Assembly (NCBI GenBank): GCA_964559435.1
Contig: CAZLHI010000011.1
Location: 1-64,000, forward strand
Direction: 5' to 3'
DNA length: 64,000 bases
From: Hebobacterum sp964559435
Lineage (GTDB): Bacteria; Armatimonadota; Hebobacteria; Hebobacterales; Hebobacteraceae
Translations under genes and position numbers: made by a program
The notes under the pieces: generated by a model
What the model was told of the DNA's origin: nothing
The model's input: only the letters and a program-made list of their open reading frames with translations
Databases searched by the model: none
In this document: positions 8,669 through 18,107 of the stretch, piece by piece
Numbering within the stretch: position 1 is the first letter of the stretch
How the letters are laid out: every line of letters starts with the position of its first letter

Positions 8669-9820
8669 CTATCGCAGTTCCTTCCAGGCCGCGACCATGG
8701 CATGGAAGTTCCGCTCGGTCGCCTCTGGATTGCTCATCGTGTAGTCCAGCACATCGCCCGGCCCCAGGATGAATCCTCCCCCAGGTGCGAGCACCTCGAC
8801 AGCCGCAGCGACCGCCTCCCGCACCTGCGCCGGCGTTCCTCGCTCGATGACATGATGATTGCTCACGCCCCCGTACAGCGCGATGGTGTCCCCGACCTCG
8901 CGCTTGATCCTGACCAGGTCCGTGTCGCCTGCCGTCGGATCGATGCACGAGTAGATGTCGAATCCCAGCTCGCCGAATATGCCAAGCAACGGCATCGTGC
9001 CCGAGTTCATGCAGTAGTTGACTATGACGCCTGCCTGGTGCGCTGCCTCAATCTCCTTCTTGAGAGGATCATAGAGGAACTCGCGGTAGAGCCTCGGGGA
9101 CCAGAAGTCCGCGCTCTCATACCAGCCTCGTCGGAGGAGCACCTCCACCCCCGCGTCAACCTGAATCGCCAAGACGGCCAACGACCAGTGCGCGAGAATC
9201 TCAACATACCTCTTGAGGAAGGCCGGGTTCTCCAGCGCTGCCACCAGGACCGGCTCGATGCCGGAAAGCCAGAACAAGGGGTCGCCGATGCCCAGCGCGT
9301 ATCCCGACAGCAGAATCCCGTTGTCGTCGCAGAACTCCCTCGCAACCTTCGTTCGCTCACGGTACTCGCTGAGTTCGTCGTCCATTGGCGGCCGGAGGAT
9401 GCACTCCAATGCGTCGAGGTCATCTTCCGTTTCGACGCAGTAGTGCCGAGAGCGGCCGGGTGGAACATTGTGATCTTCGAACAAGGGAACGGACGCGAAA
9501 GGGTAGCCGGGCTTGCGAACGACCTGCCTCAGCGTCCCGCGAGCCGTGGAGTACTCCTTGAAGATCAGGGGGCAGTCAGCGTCAGGCGGATGCCCTACCC
9601 ATTCCTTGGTCTTGAACCCTCTAGCTGAGTAATACGGCGGCGCGGTGAGGATGCCAGTGTCCAGACCGAGGTCGAGGTAGAAACGCGCCAGCTCGAATTG
9701 GTCGGGATGCCGACGGGACAGGAACTCAACCGCCTGGTGGCCGATGCCGTGGAAACACAGCGGAAGATGATCGACCGGCTCGTGCCGGATTGCAGCAATA
9801 ATCCGCTCTCTCGATGACAT
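8669..9820 (-). CDS. Uroporphyrinogen decarboxylase (URO-D) family protein
   Basis: The 383-residue protein starts MSSRERIIAAIRHEPVDHLP, the typical opening of divergent URO-D relatives, and ends with the family's GGGFILGPG and NPEATERNFHAMV pattern. Real heme-pathway HemE enzymes lack this opening, and no heme genes are near. Relatives include corrinoid:coenzyme M-type methyltransferases (MtaA/MtbA) and many proteins of unknown function in sugar-degrading loci. With an MttB-family gene 5 kb away, a methyl-transfer role is an inference only. An alternative GTG start lies at 9844 with GAGAGG upstream. Confidence 0.8.
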   Translation of the reverse strand: MSSRERIIAAIRHEPVDHLPLCFHGIGHQAVEFLSRRHPDQFELARFYLDLGLDTGILTAPPYYSARGFKTKEWVGHPPDADCPLIFKEYSTARGTLRQVVRKPGYPFASVPLFEDHNVPPGRSRHYCVETEDDLDALECILRPPMDDELSEYRERTKVAREFCDDNGILLSGYALGIGDPLFWLSGIEPVLVAALENPAFLKRYVEILAHWSLAVLAIQVDAGVEVLLRRGWYESADFWSPRLYREFLYDPLKKEIEAAHQAGVIVNYCMNSGTMPLLGIFGELGFDIYSCIDPTAGDTDLVRIKREVGDTIALYGGVSNHHVIERGTPAQVREAVAAAVEVLAPGGGFILGPGDVLDYTMSNPEATERNFHAMVAAWKELR

Positions 9821-10070
9821 GCGGCTTGAGTCGACGGGCGCCACCTGCTGCCTCTCGACGCGGCTCTTCCCGATCGGCCACCTTCTGCTGGTGCTCGCAG
9901 TTCACCTTCGGCTCGCCGCAGGCCGAAGTCCGCCACTCAGGGCACAGGGAAGACTGCCTTGTCGCAGAAGGGAGACCCTCGCATCGGTCACAATCGACCG
10001 CGGCACGCCGTCTTATAGGGACACACACCGGCGCCCGTGACGGCGGAGTCGCCGCCTGGGAGACTGGGAC

Positions 10071-11114
10071 CTAGGTGGTGGCTTCGACTCGCGCTCGGCC
10101 GGTCGACTGCCTGACGATGAGGTGGGGCGTGAGCTGAGGCGCAGGAAGTCGATCTGCATCCTCTTGCAGCAGCCATTGGAGAGCAAGCCGTCCCGCCTCT
10201 ACCCGCGGCAGCGCAAGTGTTGTCAGCGGCGGCTCCGTGAACCGCGCGGTGAAGATGTCGTCCACGCCGACGACGGAGAGCCGCTCGGGCACGGGAAAGC
10301 CGGACAACTTCGCGGCCTGGAGAGCGCCGAGCGCGAGAAGATCGTTGTGGCACGCAAGCGCGGTCACTTCGGTTGCCCGGTCCAGCAAGTCGAGGGTCGC
10401 GGCCTGGCCTATCTCGGGGCGCTGGCCTCCGGTCGCCACCGCAATCCAGTCGTCCTTCAGTGTGAGACCATGCTCGGACATGGCCTCGCGGAAGCAGTAG
10501 AACCGGCTCTCTGGGCTGGTCGGCTCATCGGTCCGATCCCACAGATACGCAATGTGACGATGTCCCAATGAAACAAGGTGGGAAACCACGTCCTGCATCC
10601 CGGTTCGGAAGTCGATCGACAGAGTTCGTGCGCCGGCCGGCGGGTTGGGCTGCAACTCCACTCCCAGCAGGCGCACGCCAGCGGACACCAGACGATCGAC
10701 GTAGCGCGAGTTGAGACACCACCCCCACATGATCAGCCCATCCACCCGCTTGCTCAGAAGCATCTGCACCTGGCGCTGCGCGGCCTCGTCCTCCGCGGGA
10801 GCAGTGCACACCATGACGCTCAGGCGGGCGCGCTGGGCCGCCATCTCTATGCCCTTGATGAAGTCGGAGTAGAAGGGATTCCCCAAGTCACCCACAAGGA
10901 CCGCCACCGTGTGTGTCGCGCCCTGCCTCAGGCTCTTCGCGACATGGTTGATCTCATAACTAAGTTCGCGAACGGCCGTCCAGACGCGCTCGGCGGCGCT
11001 CTCGCTGACGGGCGCAGTGCTGTTGATGACGCGCGATACGGTCGCCACGGAGACGCCCGCCTGTCGGGCCACATCTTCCATCTTCACTTTGCTGCGGTCA
11101 TCCGAGCGTCGCAT
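10071..11114 (-). CDS. LacI-family transcriptional regulator
   Basis: The product is about 347 residues. A helix-turn-helix at the N-terminus reads KMEDVARQAGVSVATVSRVI, followed by the hinge helix region ending LRQG, and then the periplasmic-binding-protein-like sensor domain. LacI proteins bind palindromes with a central CG and usually respond to a sugar. Five matching sites occur in this window at 13574, 18006, 18108, 23513 and 23626, making this protein the natural candidate to bind them. An alternative GTG start at 11165 would overlap the stop of the upstream dehydrogenase by four bases (GTGA). I prefer the ATG at 11114, which gives a normal-length N-terminus. Confidence 0.92.
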   Translation of the reverse strand: MRRSDDRSKVKMEDVARQAGVSVATVSRVINSTAPVSESAAERVWTAVRELSYEINHVAKSLRQGATHTVAVLVGDLGNPFYSDFIKGIEMAAQRARLSVMVCTAPAEDEAAQRQVQMLLSKRVDGLIMWGWCLNSRYVDRLVSAGVRLLGVELQPNPPAGARTLSIDFRTGMQDVVSHLVSLGHRHIAYLWDRTDEPTSPESRFYCFREAMSEHGLTLKDDWIAVATGGQRPEIGQAATLDLLDRATEVTALACHNDLLALGALQAAKLSGFPVPERLSVVGVDDIFTARFTEPPLTTLALPRVEAGRLALQWLLQEDADRLPAPQLTPHLIVRQSTGRARVEATT

Positions 11115-11161
11115 GCTTGCCCAACCGATCTCAGCGGCGGCCTCGTCCAGGCCCCGCGGGC

Positions 11162-12154
11162 TCACCGCGTGAGTAGGACTTTGCCCGACTGGCCCGAGGC
11201 GAAGGTGGCGAAGGCCTCATCGGCCTCGGCCAGCGGGAATCTGTGCGTGATCAGATCATCCACTTCGAGTCCCCGACGATAGAGCTCCAGTATCTCCGCG
11301 TAGTCGGACGCATTATAGTACCATGAGCCGACTGCTTCGATCTCCTTTCGCAGGAAGTGGTCACTTGGGTGGATGACCGAGTCGCCCTTCTCGCCCACTA
11401 GTCCGACCTTCCCGAACCTGCGAACGCAGCTCAACGCTGCCGTAAGGGTAGCCTGCGTGGGGCTGCAGTCGAGCGCGACGTCAGCGCCGGCACCGCCCGT
11501 GAGGTCCAGAATGGTCGCAACTGGGTCCGCGGCCTCCGGATCGATGACCCGCCATGCTGCCAGCTTCACGGCGAGATCCCGCCGATAGGGCGATACATCG
11601 ACCGCGATCGCTCGGGCGCCTATGAACCGCAGCAATGCCAGCATGCCGAGCCCGATCGGCCCGCAGCCGAGCACGGCCACCGTATCGAAGGCATTGACGC
11701 CGAGGCGCCAGAGCGTGCGGTAGGTCGTCCCAATCGTGTCGCCCCCGAGCAGCACTCCGCGCTCCCAGCTCACCTCATCGGGCAGCGGCAGGCAGCACAT
11801 CTCCGGCGCGGCGATGAGCTCCGCATGGCCGCCGATCAGATAGTCCATATCCTTACAGTGCTCGAAGTCGCTCCGAGAGCAGTAGTAGCACCGACCGCAG
11901 CCGATCATAATCTGTAGCACGACGCGATCACCGACGGCGACGCGGCGCGTCCCGTTCACGGCCACCACCTCGCCGGCCATCTCGTGACCCGGGATGCTTT
12001 CCCCAGACCCCTCCGGACTGCGATAGGAGTGCAGCTCGCTACCGCATATCGCCGATACCGCCATTCGAACAACAACTTCGCCGGGCTTCGGGTCCGGGTC
12101 CGGGAACTGCTTGACTTCTACCTTGCTGTTGCCAGCGAACACTGCTCCGAGCAT
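11162..12154 (-). CDS. Zinc-dependent medium-chain alcohol/polyol dehydrogenase
   Basis: The 330-residue protein has the medium-chain dehydrogenase layout: a catalytic-zinc CGSE segment and GHEMAGEVVAV near residue 60, a four-cysteine structural zinc lobe (CGRCYYCSRSDFEHCKD), and the Rossmann motif GCGPIGLGML. Such enzymes oxidise sugar alcohols, threonine or inositol-type substrates with NAD(P). The ATG at 12154 is preceded by AGGAG. It lies between a gene of unknown function and the LacI regulator, all on the minus strand. The operon would therefore be controlled from the promoter and operator at about 13574-13622. Confidence 0.9.
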   Translation of the reverse strand: MLGAVFAGNSKVEVKQFPDPDPKPGEVVVRMAVSAICGSELHSYRSPEGSGESIPGHEMAGEVVAVNGTRRVAVGDRVVLQIMIGCGRCYYCSRSDFEHCKDMDYLIGGHAELIAAPEMCCLPLPDEVSWERGVLLGGDTIGTTYRTLWRLGVNAFDTVAVLGCGPIGLGMLALLRFIGARAIAVDVSPYRRDLAVKLAAWRVIDPEAADPVATILDLTGGAGADVALDCSPTQATLTAALSCVRRFGKVGLVGEKGDSVIHPSDHFLRKEIEAVGSWYYNASDYAEILELYRRGLEVDDLITHRFPLAEADEAFATFASGQSGKVLLTR

Positions 12155-12213
12155 CGTTTCTCCTGTTGTCTTCAGCCGCCCTACTGCAGCGCGCCACGTG
12201 GTCGCCGGCACGC

Positions 12214-13470
12214 CTATGCGGGCACGATCTCGAGCGAGGTTTCGTCCTCGAGCGTGCGACCGATCCAGATGAGGACGTCGTCCCCGACTGCTTGAGACTG
12301 GAAATCTGAGGCCGGCAACTCTTTGCCATCGCACATCACCTTGACGGGCGGCCGGCCAAAGTAGAGCCGGAGAACCGGGTTGATGATTGGGCGGCTTGGG
12401 AACAGGCGGATCTTCACCGGCCCCGGCTCTCTCGCTCTGAAGCAGTAGGCCCTTTGGCTATGGGAATAGCCCTCGAACAGATGCGAACTCTCCACCCGAG
12501 CGGGGCTCAGCCACGAGCCTGCGAGGGCCCTCGCCTCCTCGATCCCTCCCGTCACAGCGCCCGTGAGGAAGAGCCAGGAGCTCGGTCGGGGCGGAGTCTG
12601 GCCGCCGTAATGATAGCCGCAGTTCACGAAGGAGGTGTGGGTGGCGCGGGTCCGGACTTCCTCCTCCGTCGCCAGGACCCATGCCACAAACTCGGTGGAA
12701 TCGTTCGCCGGCCAGTGGGAGTAGTTCGAGGCGCCCGCGAAGGCGTTCATCTGAGGATGCGGCTTGCCGCAGGCCGAGCAGTCAGCAAAGGGGAAGAGGA
12801 GGCGCTTCCGCGGGAAAGCGACGAACGGCTCGGGATGGTCGCGCAGGTGCACGATGCCGATGTACTCGGACCATTCAGCGATCTCCGGCTTCAGCGCGCA
12901 CAGAGCCTTGCCCTCGTCGAAGGGGTGAGGCCACTCTAGGTCGAGCCTGTCGCCCGCCAAGTTGGTCAGCGTGAAACCGATCGGCTCCACGCAGTCTTGC
13001 GGACGCACGCCCGGCCCGTTGATCAGTATGAACTCCTGGACCTCCCAGATGCCTGGGTTGAGGCCATCCGGACACTCATCGCCGGGCCAGCCGACAAGCT
13101 GGCGGACTGCGATGCCGTCGGGGAAGACGCGGTAGTACTCCTCCGAGCGCGTGTTGCCGTGGAAGATCCGGTAGAGGCTGTCGCAGAGAGCATTCTTCCA
13201 GTGGACTGTAACGCGGGCGGGACCCGACTCCGCGATGGACGCCTCGCTGAACCGGCAGGCCTTATCCATGATGACTTCATAGCAGTGGAGGTCTTCGGGT
13301 GAGCTGGTCTCGAACCACTCCGGAGTGAACCACACATCCCCACCCAGGTCCCAGCACGGCACGTACTGCGCCTTCTCCCACAAGATGAGCCGCCACGGCT
13401 GGCCGGTCTCGACGATGACTGCATCACCCTCCGTTCCCCAGAGAGAGAGGTCCCTACGACAAGCGTTCAT
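12214..13470 (-). CDS. Hypothetical protein, first gene of LacI-operator operon
   Basis: I do not recognise this 418-residue protein. It lacks a signal peptide and membrane segments, is rich in Trp, Pro and aromatic residues, and contains a CSACGKPH segment near residue 235 that could bind metal. The C-terminal third looks like a beta-sandwich. Its make-up resembles carbohydrate-active or carbohydrate-binding proteins. GGAGG lies about eight bases before the ATG. It is the first gene of the operon that includes the dehydrogenase and LacI genes, and a cre-like operator sits about 105 bases upstream. A sugar-related role is inferred from context only. Confidence 0.7.
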   Translation of the reverse strand: MNACRRDLSLWGTEGDAVIVETGQPWRLILWEKAQYVPCWDLGGDVWFTPEWFETSSPEDLHCYEVIMDKACRFSEASIAESGPARVTVHWKNALCDSLYRIFHGNTRSEEYYRVFPDGIAVRQLVGWPGDECPDGLNPGIWEVQEFILINGPGVRPQDCVEPIGFTLTNLAGDRLDLEWPHPFDEGKALCALKPEIAEWSEYIGIVHLRDHPEPFVAFPRKRLLFPFADCSACGKPHPQMNAFAGASNYSHWPANDSTEFVAWVLATEEEVRTRATHTSFVNCGYHYGGQTPPRPSSWLFLTGAVTGGIEEARALAGSWLSPARVESSHLFEGYSHSQRAYCFRAREPGPVKIRLFPSRPIINPVLRLYFGRPPVKVMCDGKELPASDFQSQAVGDDVLIWIGRTLEDETSLEIVPA

Positions 13471-13573
13471 CCGGTATTGCCTCCACTTGCACCACTCTGA
13501 GCGCGATGCCGACTCGCTTCCGGCCCTCGCGCGCCAATGGCTCGCTAGGCCTCTGATCGCGCCATCCAGGGAC

Positions 13574-13587
13574 GGAAAACGATTACA
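13574..13587. promoter_or_regulatory. LacI-family (cre-like) operator
   Basis: Plus-strand GGAAAACGATTACA matches the LacI-family consensus TGWAANCGNTNWCA at 13 of 14 positions. It lies just downstream of the predicted -10 for the minus-strand operon starting at 13470. Confidence 0.6.
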
Positions 13588-13592
13588 TTACA

Positions 13593-13622
13593 ACGATAGC
13601 AGACGAGCACCATCCATGTCAA
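13593..13622 (-). promoter_or_regulatory. Predicted sigma70-type promoter for minus-strand operon
   Basis: Read on the minus strand, TTGACA (13622-13617) is followed after 18 bases by TATCGT (13598-13593). The start point would fall at or next to the operator at 13574-13587, a repression geometry. Confidence 0.5.
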
Positions 13623-13664
13623 CTCAACCGAGTTCCACCAGATCGAAGCACGGAGGCAGGCCTG

Positions 13665-13878
13665 CCCGGTCACAGGAACGGCATATCGATATCGAGGATC
13701 GCTCCAATGGTCATGCGGACGAACCCTATGATGGATGAGCTCAGTATCATCCCCAGGAAGAATGGCAGGGCGGCACGGTAGAGACGCCGACCGCGCCGAG
13801 CAGGGAGGTGTTGGTGCCGGTCGGGTTCTCGGGCATACTGGCCAGTTGTAGCGGCGCCTGCCGCGCATGGTCGCTGGG
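13665..13878 (-). pseudogene. Remnant of a third DUF6785-family gene
   Basis: This segment is closely similar to the 3' part of the gene at 16016-17941, in two blocks. Bases 13665-13796 match the region around 16008-16138, and 13787-13878 match about 16301-16400. Some 170 bases between them are missing. The junction lies at a short shared GACC-type sequence, consistent with a microhomology deletion. No homology continues beyond 13878, so only the C-terminal codons remain, out of frame with each other. It lies just downstream of the two intact paralogues, pointing to a former triple tandem array. Confidence 0.75.
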
Positions 13879-13990
13879 ACAGTGATCCGCCCCCTCTCAG
13901 GAATCACCTGCCTCAGGGGCTGCACATCGTCTTTCGGAGAAGAGGCTGAACAGCGTGGTCGATGCCTGACGGCGCGGTACCCCCCTCGAC

Positions 13991-15907
13991 TCATAGCCGG
14001 ACATCGAGCAGACACGCGATGATCGTGCGCAGGAAGCTTACTACTGCGGACCCGACAATCAGGCCGAGGAAGAACGGCAGTGCCTGTCGGTGAAGTCGGA
14101 GGCCGCCATATCGCATTATCACTGCCTTGATCAGCCAGGCGATGAAGACAGCCGGGAGGTAGGCGTCCATTACCCACGCGCAGGCAATGGGCAGAGCCAC
14201 GGGGTGCAGAGGCCAGCCAAGGAACTGCATCTTCATCGCCATGAGCGCCACCGTGGTGGCCATGCCAGCTGCGATGGCGCCCAGCGCAGCATAGTCGGGG
14301 CCGGTTGGGTTCTCGAGCGCAGTGGCCAGGTAGTACGGTACGTCGAGCATGTGGTCGCCGCAATAGGGGTCGGCGTTACTGGCGACACCCGCCTTGTATA
14401 CGACGTGAAGCGTAGCCCAGAACACGCTCAGGAACGCCACCGGAGTGATCGCCACCAGCGCCCAGGACAGGTAGCGCCGTTCCCTGCGTTCCGCCTCGGT
14501 CAGCTTGAATGCCTCTAGGGTCCACGGCTGGGGGTTGTTGCCGAACTCCCGGCCCATCGGATACGTGATCCACATCATGCCCTGCGCGCGTGGGGTCGTG
14601 GTTTTTGTGCCAAGGACCCTGGGGAGGAGGTGATTGGGCCCTATGTTCCAGAGCTCGAAGGCCGGGGGGCCGAGCTGAGCGCGTATCCGGGTCACTGCCA
14701 GGCCGAGCAAAAGGAAGTTGGCGACCCAGCCCATGGTAAGCCACACGGGCATGCCTCCTCTCCCGAAGAAGTAGGCGAGGAAGCCTATGGCCGTGGCCAG
14801 GAGGAGCACGGCACCGCGGTAGCTCATGGCCTCGCGTGACTCGTCGAGGGGGGAACGTAGCCCCAGCGCCTTCCGGGCCACCTGCGCCAGGTAGCGGCGA
14901 TCGAGCCACAAGACCGACGCGAGCAGGGCGATGAAGCCTCCCAGAGACTGATTATCTATGTACGGGAATCCCGTGATGGTATTGGTGGTCCAGCCGAAAT
15001 GGCTGGCGAGGATGAGCTGAGCCTTGAACATCAAGTTGAAGAGCCAGAGCGAGAAGGCCAGGTCGAGCGGCATCAGGTAGCAGATGCCGACGACCAAGGG
15101 CCACACGCCCACTGTCGCCCATCGAATGGCGTCCCATGGTGGCAGCTCTTCGATGTAGGGCCTCAGGTCCCAAGAGAGCGGAATCCCGGGGGAGGCGGGG
15201 AACAGGCCGTGGATGAGGTTGACGGTCTCCATGCCGGCCGCCAGAACAAGCCCAGCCCACATGGTTTTGCTCCGGAAGAGCCCATGGCGCTCCTCCGCGA
15301 TCTGCAGGGGGACAGTCGCCGCGGGGAACAACAGCTTCTCCTCGTCGCACCAACGGCGGCGGAATATGGAGCTCAGCGAGACGTAGGCCAGCATCAGTGC
15401 AGTGGCCATCGCTGTCCACCACAAAGCAGGCCCGAGCCAAGCCAGCAGTATGTGTCTGCGGTAGAGCGAAGCATCGCCCTCGAAGAATCCGCTGATGACC
15501 TCCGGCTGGGACACGGTGAGCCAAGTCGGCAGGTAGGGGAGCACGAGGTGGTCCCATTGGTTCGATGAAGTAGCAAACCAGAAGGGATTCGAGATGGCCT
15601 CCGGCAGGTCGGACACAAAGTCCACCCCACACCAGGCAGTCGAGATGGAGAGCAGCACGTACATGGTGAGCAACTCTCCGCCGGAGAAGCGCCATCGCGG
15701 CCGCCAGCGGCGGAGCAGGGCGTTGATGCCCACCAGCCCAACGAGATAGCAGACACAGTTGGAGTAGATGAGGCTCGCCTCGCTCGCGTGTCCGAAGTGC
15801 CAGTAGGTGTAGCTCATCCAGTACGTGTTGAGCGGGATGCCAAGGGCACCGATCAACACCGCCCGGAAGCTTACGGCTGCCCTTCTCGGTCTGTCCTCTG
15901 CGTTCAA
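13991..15907 (-). CDS. DUF6785/DUF6784-type multispanning membrane protein
   Basis: The 638-residue protein has about 12-14 hydrophobic segments. It is a clear paralogue of the next gene, sharing VSFRAVLIGALGIPLNTYWM near the start, GGELLTMYV, and a conserved GxNHxLPR block. I recognise the pattern as the DUF6785 plus C-terminal DUF6784 family, of unknown function, often found in sugar-degradation loci of Planctomycetota and Armatimonadota. The start is TTG at 15907: GGGGAGG lies seven bases upstream. Longer starts would run into the upstream gene and lack homology. Context suggests a transporter, which is inference. Confidence 0.8.
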   Translation of the reverse strand: MNAEDRPRRAAVSFRAVLIGALGIPLNTYWMSYTYWHFGHASEASLIYSNCVCYLVGLVGINALLRRWRPRWRFSGGELLTMYVLLSISTAWCGVDFVSDLPEAISNPFWFATSSNQWDHLVLPYLPTWLTVSQPEVISGFFEGDASLYRRHILLAWLGPALWWTAMATALMLAYVSLSSIFRRRWCDEEKLLFPAATVPLQIAEERHGLFRSKTMWAGLVLAAGMETVNLIHGLFPASPGIPLSWDLRPYIEELPPWDAIRWATVGVWPLVVGICYLMPLDLAFSLWLFNLMFKAQLILASHFGWTTNTITGFPYIDNQSLGGFIALLASVLWLDRRYLAQVARKALGLRSPLDESREAMSYRGAVLLLATAIGFLAYFFGRGGMPVWLTMGWVANFLLLGLAVTRIRAQLGPPAFELWNIGPNHLLPRVLGTKTTTPRAQGMMWITYPMGREFGNNPQPWTLEAFKLTEAERRERRYLSWALVAITPVAFLSVFWATLHVVYKAGVASNADPYCGDHMLDVPYYLATALENPTGPDYAALGAIAAGMATTVALMAMKMQFLGWPLHPVALPIACAWVMDAYLPAVFIAWLIKAVIMRYGGLRLHRQALPFFLGLIVGSAVVSFLRTIIACLLDVRL

Positions 15908-16015
15908 GTCCGGGCCTCCCCTACAGGCCGGTTCCGCCACACCGCCCGCAGCTTCCGTTCTGTCCGCCACTGGCGATCGCGCAGACCAGAGCCCTCCGAG
16001 CAAGCACAAGGCCGG

Positions 16016-17941
16016 TCATAGGAACGGCATATCGATGTCGAGGATCGCTCCAATGGTCATGCGGATGAATGCGATGACGGATGAGCTTAGTATCATGCCG
16101 AGGAAGAACGGAAGCGTTGCGCGGTAGACACGCAGACCCCCGTAACGCATGACGACAGCCTTCACGAGCCAGGTGATGAAGACGGCCGGCAGGGCGGAAT
16201 CCATAACCCAGGCCGAGGCGATCGGGAAGGCCACCGGATGCAGCGGCCAGGCGTAGAACCTGAGCTTCAGCGCCATGAGGAACGCTGTGCTCACGAAGCC
16301 GACGCCGACCGCCCCGAGCAGGGAGGTGTTGGTGCCGGTTGGGTTCTCCAGCATACTTGCGAGCTGGAGAGGCACCTGCCGAGCGTGGCCGCTGGCGAAG
16401 GGATCGGCGCCGGCCCGTGCCCCGATGTTGTAGAGCACATGCAAGGCGGCCCAGAACAGACTGGGAACAACGACGGCCGTTGCCAGAACGAGAATCCACG
16501 GGAGCCGTCGGCGCTCCATCCGCCCGGCGTCTGAGAGCTTGTAGGTTTCGAGGGCCCAGGGGTGCGGGTTCTGCGCGTGGTGCATGGTGAGGGGGTAGGA
16601 AAGCCAGAGCATGGCCTGGCCCGGTGGACTGATGCCGACGCTGCCAAACAAGGCCGGCAGGAAGTGGTTGGGTCCCATGCCCACCTGCTCGAAGTGTGGG
16701 GGGCCAAGCTGGGCCCGGATCCGTGTCAGCACCAGTCCTATCAGCAGCAGGTTGGCGATCCACGCCAGGCTGACCCAGGCAGCCATGCCGGCTCGGCCGA
16801 ACGCGTAGGCGAGGAACCCGATGGCGACGGCCAGAGCCAAGACTGCGCCGCGGTAGCTCATCGGCTCGTTCGAGTCATCGAGCGGCGAACCCAGCCCGAG
16901 AGTCCTCCGCAACACCTGGAGCAAGTAGTGACGATCCAGCCAGAGCACGGAGGCCAGCAGAGCGACCAAGCCGCCGAAGGACTGCATGTCGATGTACGGG
17001 AAGCCCGACGCGGTGTCGGTGGTCCAGGCGAAGTGCTTCGATATGATGAGCTGGGCCTTCCAGAATAGGTTGAAGAACCACAGCGAGAAGGCGAGGTCCA
17101 ACGGCATCAGGTAGCTCAGGCCGATCAGAATCGGCCAGAGCCCAATCCCCTTCCACCGGTACGCGTCCCATGGAGGGAACTGCTGTATCCACGGGCCGAG
17201 ATCGAAGTAGAACGGGATCACGGGGACCGCCGGGAAGAAGCCGTGGACAGTGGCCAGGCCCTCGAAGATGGCCACCAGCCCGAAGCCAATCCACATGACC
17301 TTGCTCTTGGAGAGCCTGTGGCGTTCCTCCGCAATGTGCAAGGGCACGATGGTGATCGGAAATAGCAGCTTCTCCTCGTCCGCCCAGCGCCGCCGGAAGA
17401 TCGAACTCAGGCTGACATACGCCAGCATGAGGGCGGTGGCTATCGCGGTCCACCACAGCGCCGGCCCGGCCCAGGCCAGCACGATGCTTGTGCGGTACGG
17501 GTCGGTGTCTCCCTCGAAGAACCCGGCGATCATCTCCAGGTCCGATACCATCAGCCATCGCGGCAGATTGGGCCACAGGGTGTCGGCCCAGCGATTGCCG
17601 GGGCTAGCGAACCAGAAGGCGTTGCAGATAGCCTCCGGCAGCGGCATCAGCAGGTCCACCCCGCACCACGCGGTGGCCACCGACAGCATCACGTAGATGG
17701 TCAGCAGCTCGCCCAGCGAGAAGACCCATTCGGGCTTCCTGCGCCGCAGGATCGTGTTGAGGCCCCCGAGTGCGAACAGGTAGAAGAGGCAGTTGTAGTA
17801 GATGGGATAGGGCGTGCCGGCATCGTTGCCGAAGCGCCAGTAGGTGAGCGTCATCCAGTAGGTGTTCAGCGGAATGCCAATGGCACCGATCAACACCGCC
17901 CGGAAGCTGACTCCCGGTCTTTTGCTGACTGCCTCGCTCAA
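16016..17941 (-). CDS. DUF6785/DUF6784-type multispanning membrane protein
   Basis: The 641-residue polytopic protein parallels the gene at 13991-15907 along its whole length. It begins at a TTG with GGGGAGA five bases upstream. The second half contains a GNDAG-type loop, WIANLLLIGLVLTRIRAQLGP and a HFLPALFG segment that the paralogue shares. It ends in ILDIDMPFL. It probably heads a two-gene minus-strand operon controlled by the operator at 18006-18019. No known transporter motif is present, so a permease role for sugars released by the neighbouring glycosidases is a proposal only. Confidence 0.82.
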   Translation of the reverse strand: MSEAVSKRPGVSFRAVLIGAIGIPLNTYWMTLTYWRFGNDAGTPYPIYYNCLFYLFALGGLNTILRRRKPEWVFSLGELLTIYVMLSVATAWCGVDLLMPLPEAICNAFWFASPGNRWADTLWPNLPRWLMVSDLEMIAGFFEGDTDPYRTSIVLAWAGPALWWTAIATALMLAYVSLSSIFRRRWADEEKLLFPITIVPLHIAEERHRLSKSKVMWIGFGLVAIFEGLATVHGFFPAVPVIPFYFDLGPWIQQFPPWDAYRWKGIGLWPILIGLSYLMPLDLAFSLWFFNLFWKAQLIISKHFAWTTDTASGFPYIDMQSFGGLVALLASVLWLDRHYLLQVLRRTLGLGSPLDDSNEPMSYRGAVLALAVAIGFLAYAFGRAGMAAWVSLAWIANLLLIGLVLTRIRAQLGPPHFEQVGMGPNHFLPALFGSVGISPPGQAMLWLSYPLTMHHAQNPHPWALETYKLSDAGRMERRRLPWILVLATAVVVPSLFWAALHVLYNIGARAGADPFASGHARQVPLQLASMLENPTGTNTSLLGAVGVGFVSTAFLMALKLRFYAWPLHPVAFPIASAWVMDSALPAVFITWLVKAVVMRYGGLRVYRATLPFFLGMILSSSVIAFIRMTIGAILDIDMPFL

Positions 17942-18005
17942 TACCGTCTCCCCTGCATATCCCGCCGGCGCGCTCGCGTGAACGGGCGCGCTCTGCCTCC
18001 GACGA

Positions 18006-18019
18006 AGAAATCGTTATCA
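18006..18019. promoter_or_regulatory. LacI-family (cre-like) operator, site 1 of divergent pair
   Basis: AGAAATCGTTATCA matches TGWAANCGNTNWCA at 13 of 14 positions. It lies 65 bases upstream of the minus-strand DUF6785 start, and its centre is 102 bases from the second site at 18108. Confidence 0.65.
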
Positions 18020-18107
18020 TTTGTACGCTTCTGGAACCGTTGATTCCTCCCTAGCAGCGCAGGATTACGTGGAGGAATCTCTGGACGGCCGCCCGAATCT
18101 TGGGCGA

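Noticed and set aside
7514..9628. A 704-codon plus-strand open frame
   Set aside because: It spans the antisense of two clear minus-strand genes (DegT and URO-D), has no motifs and no ribosome site.
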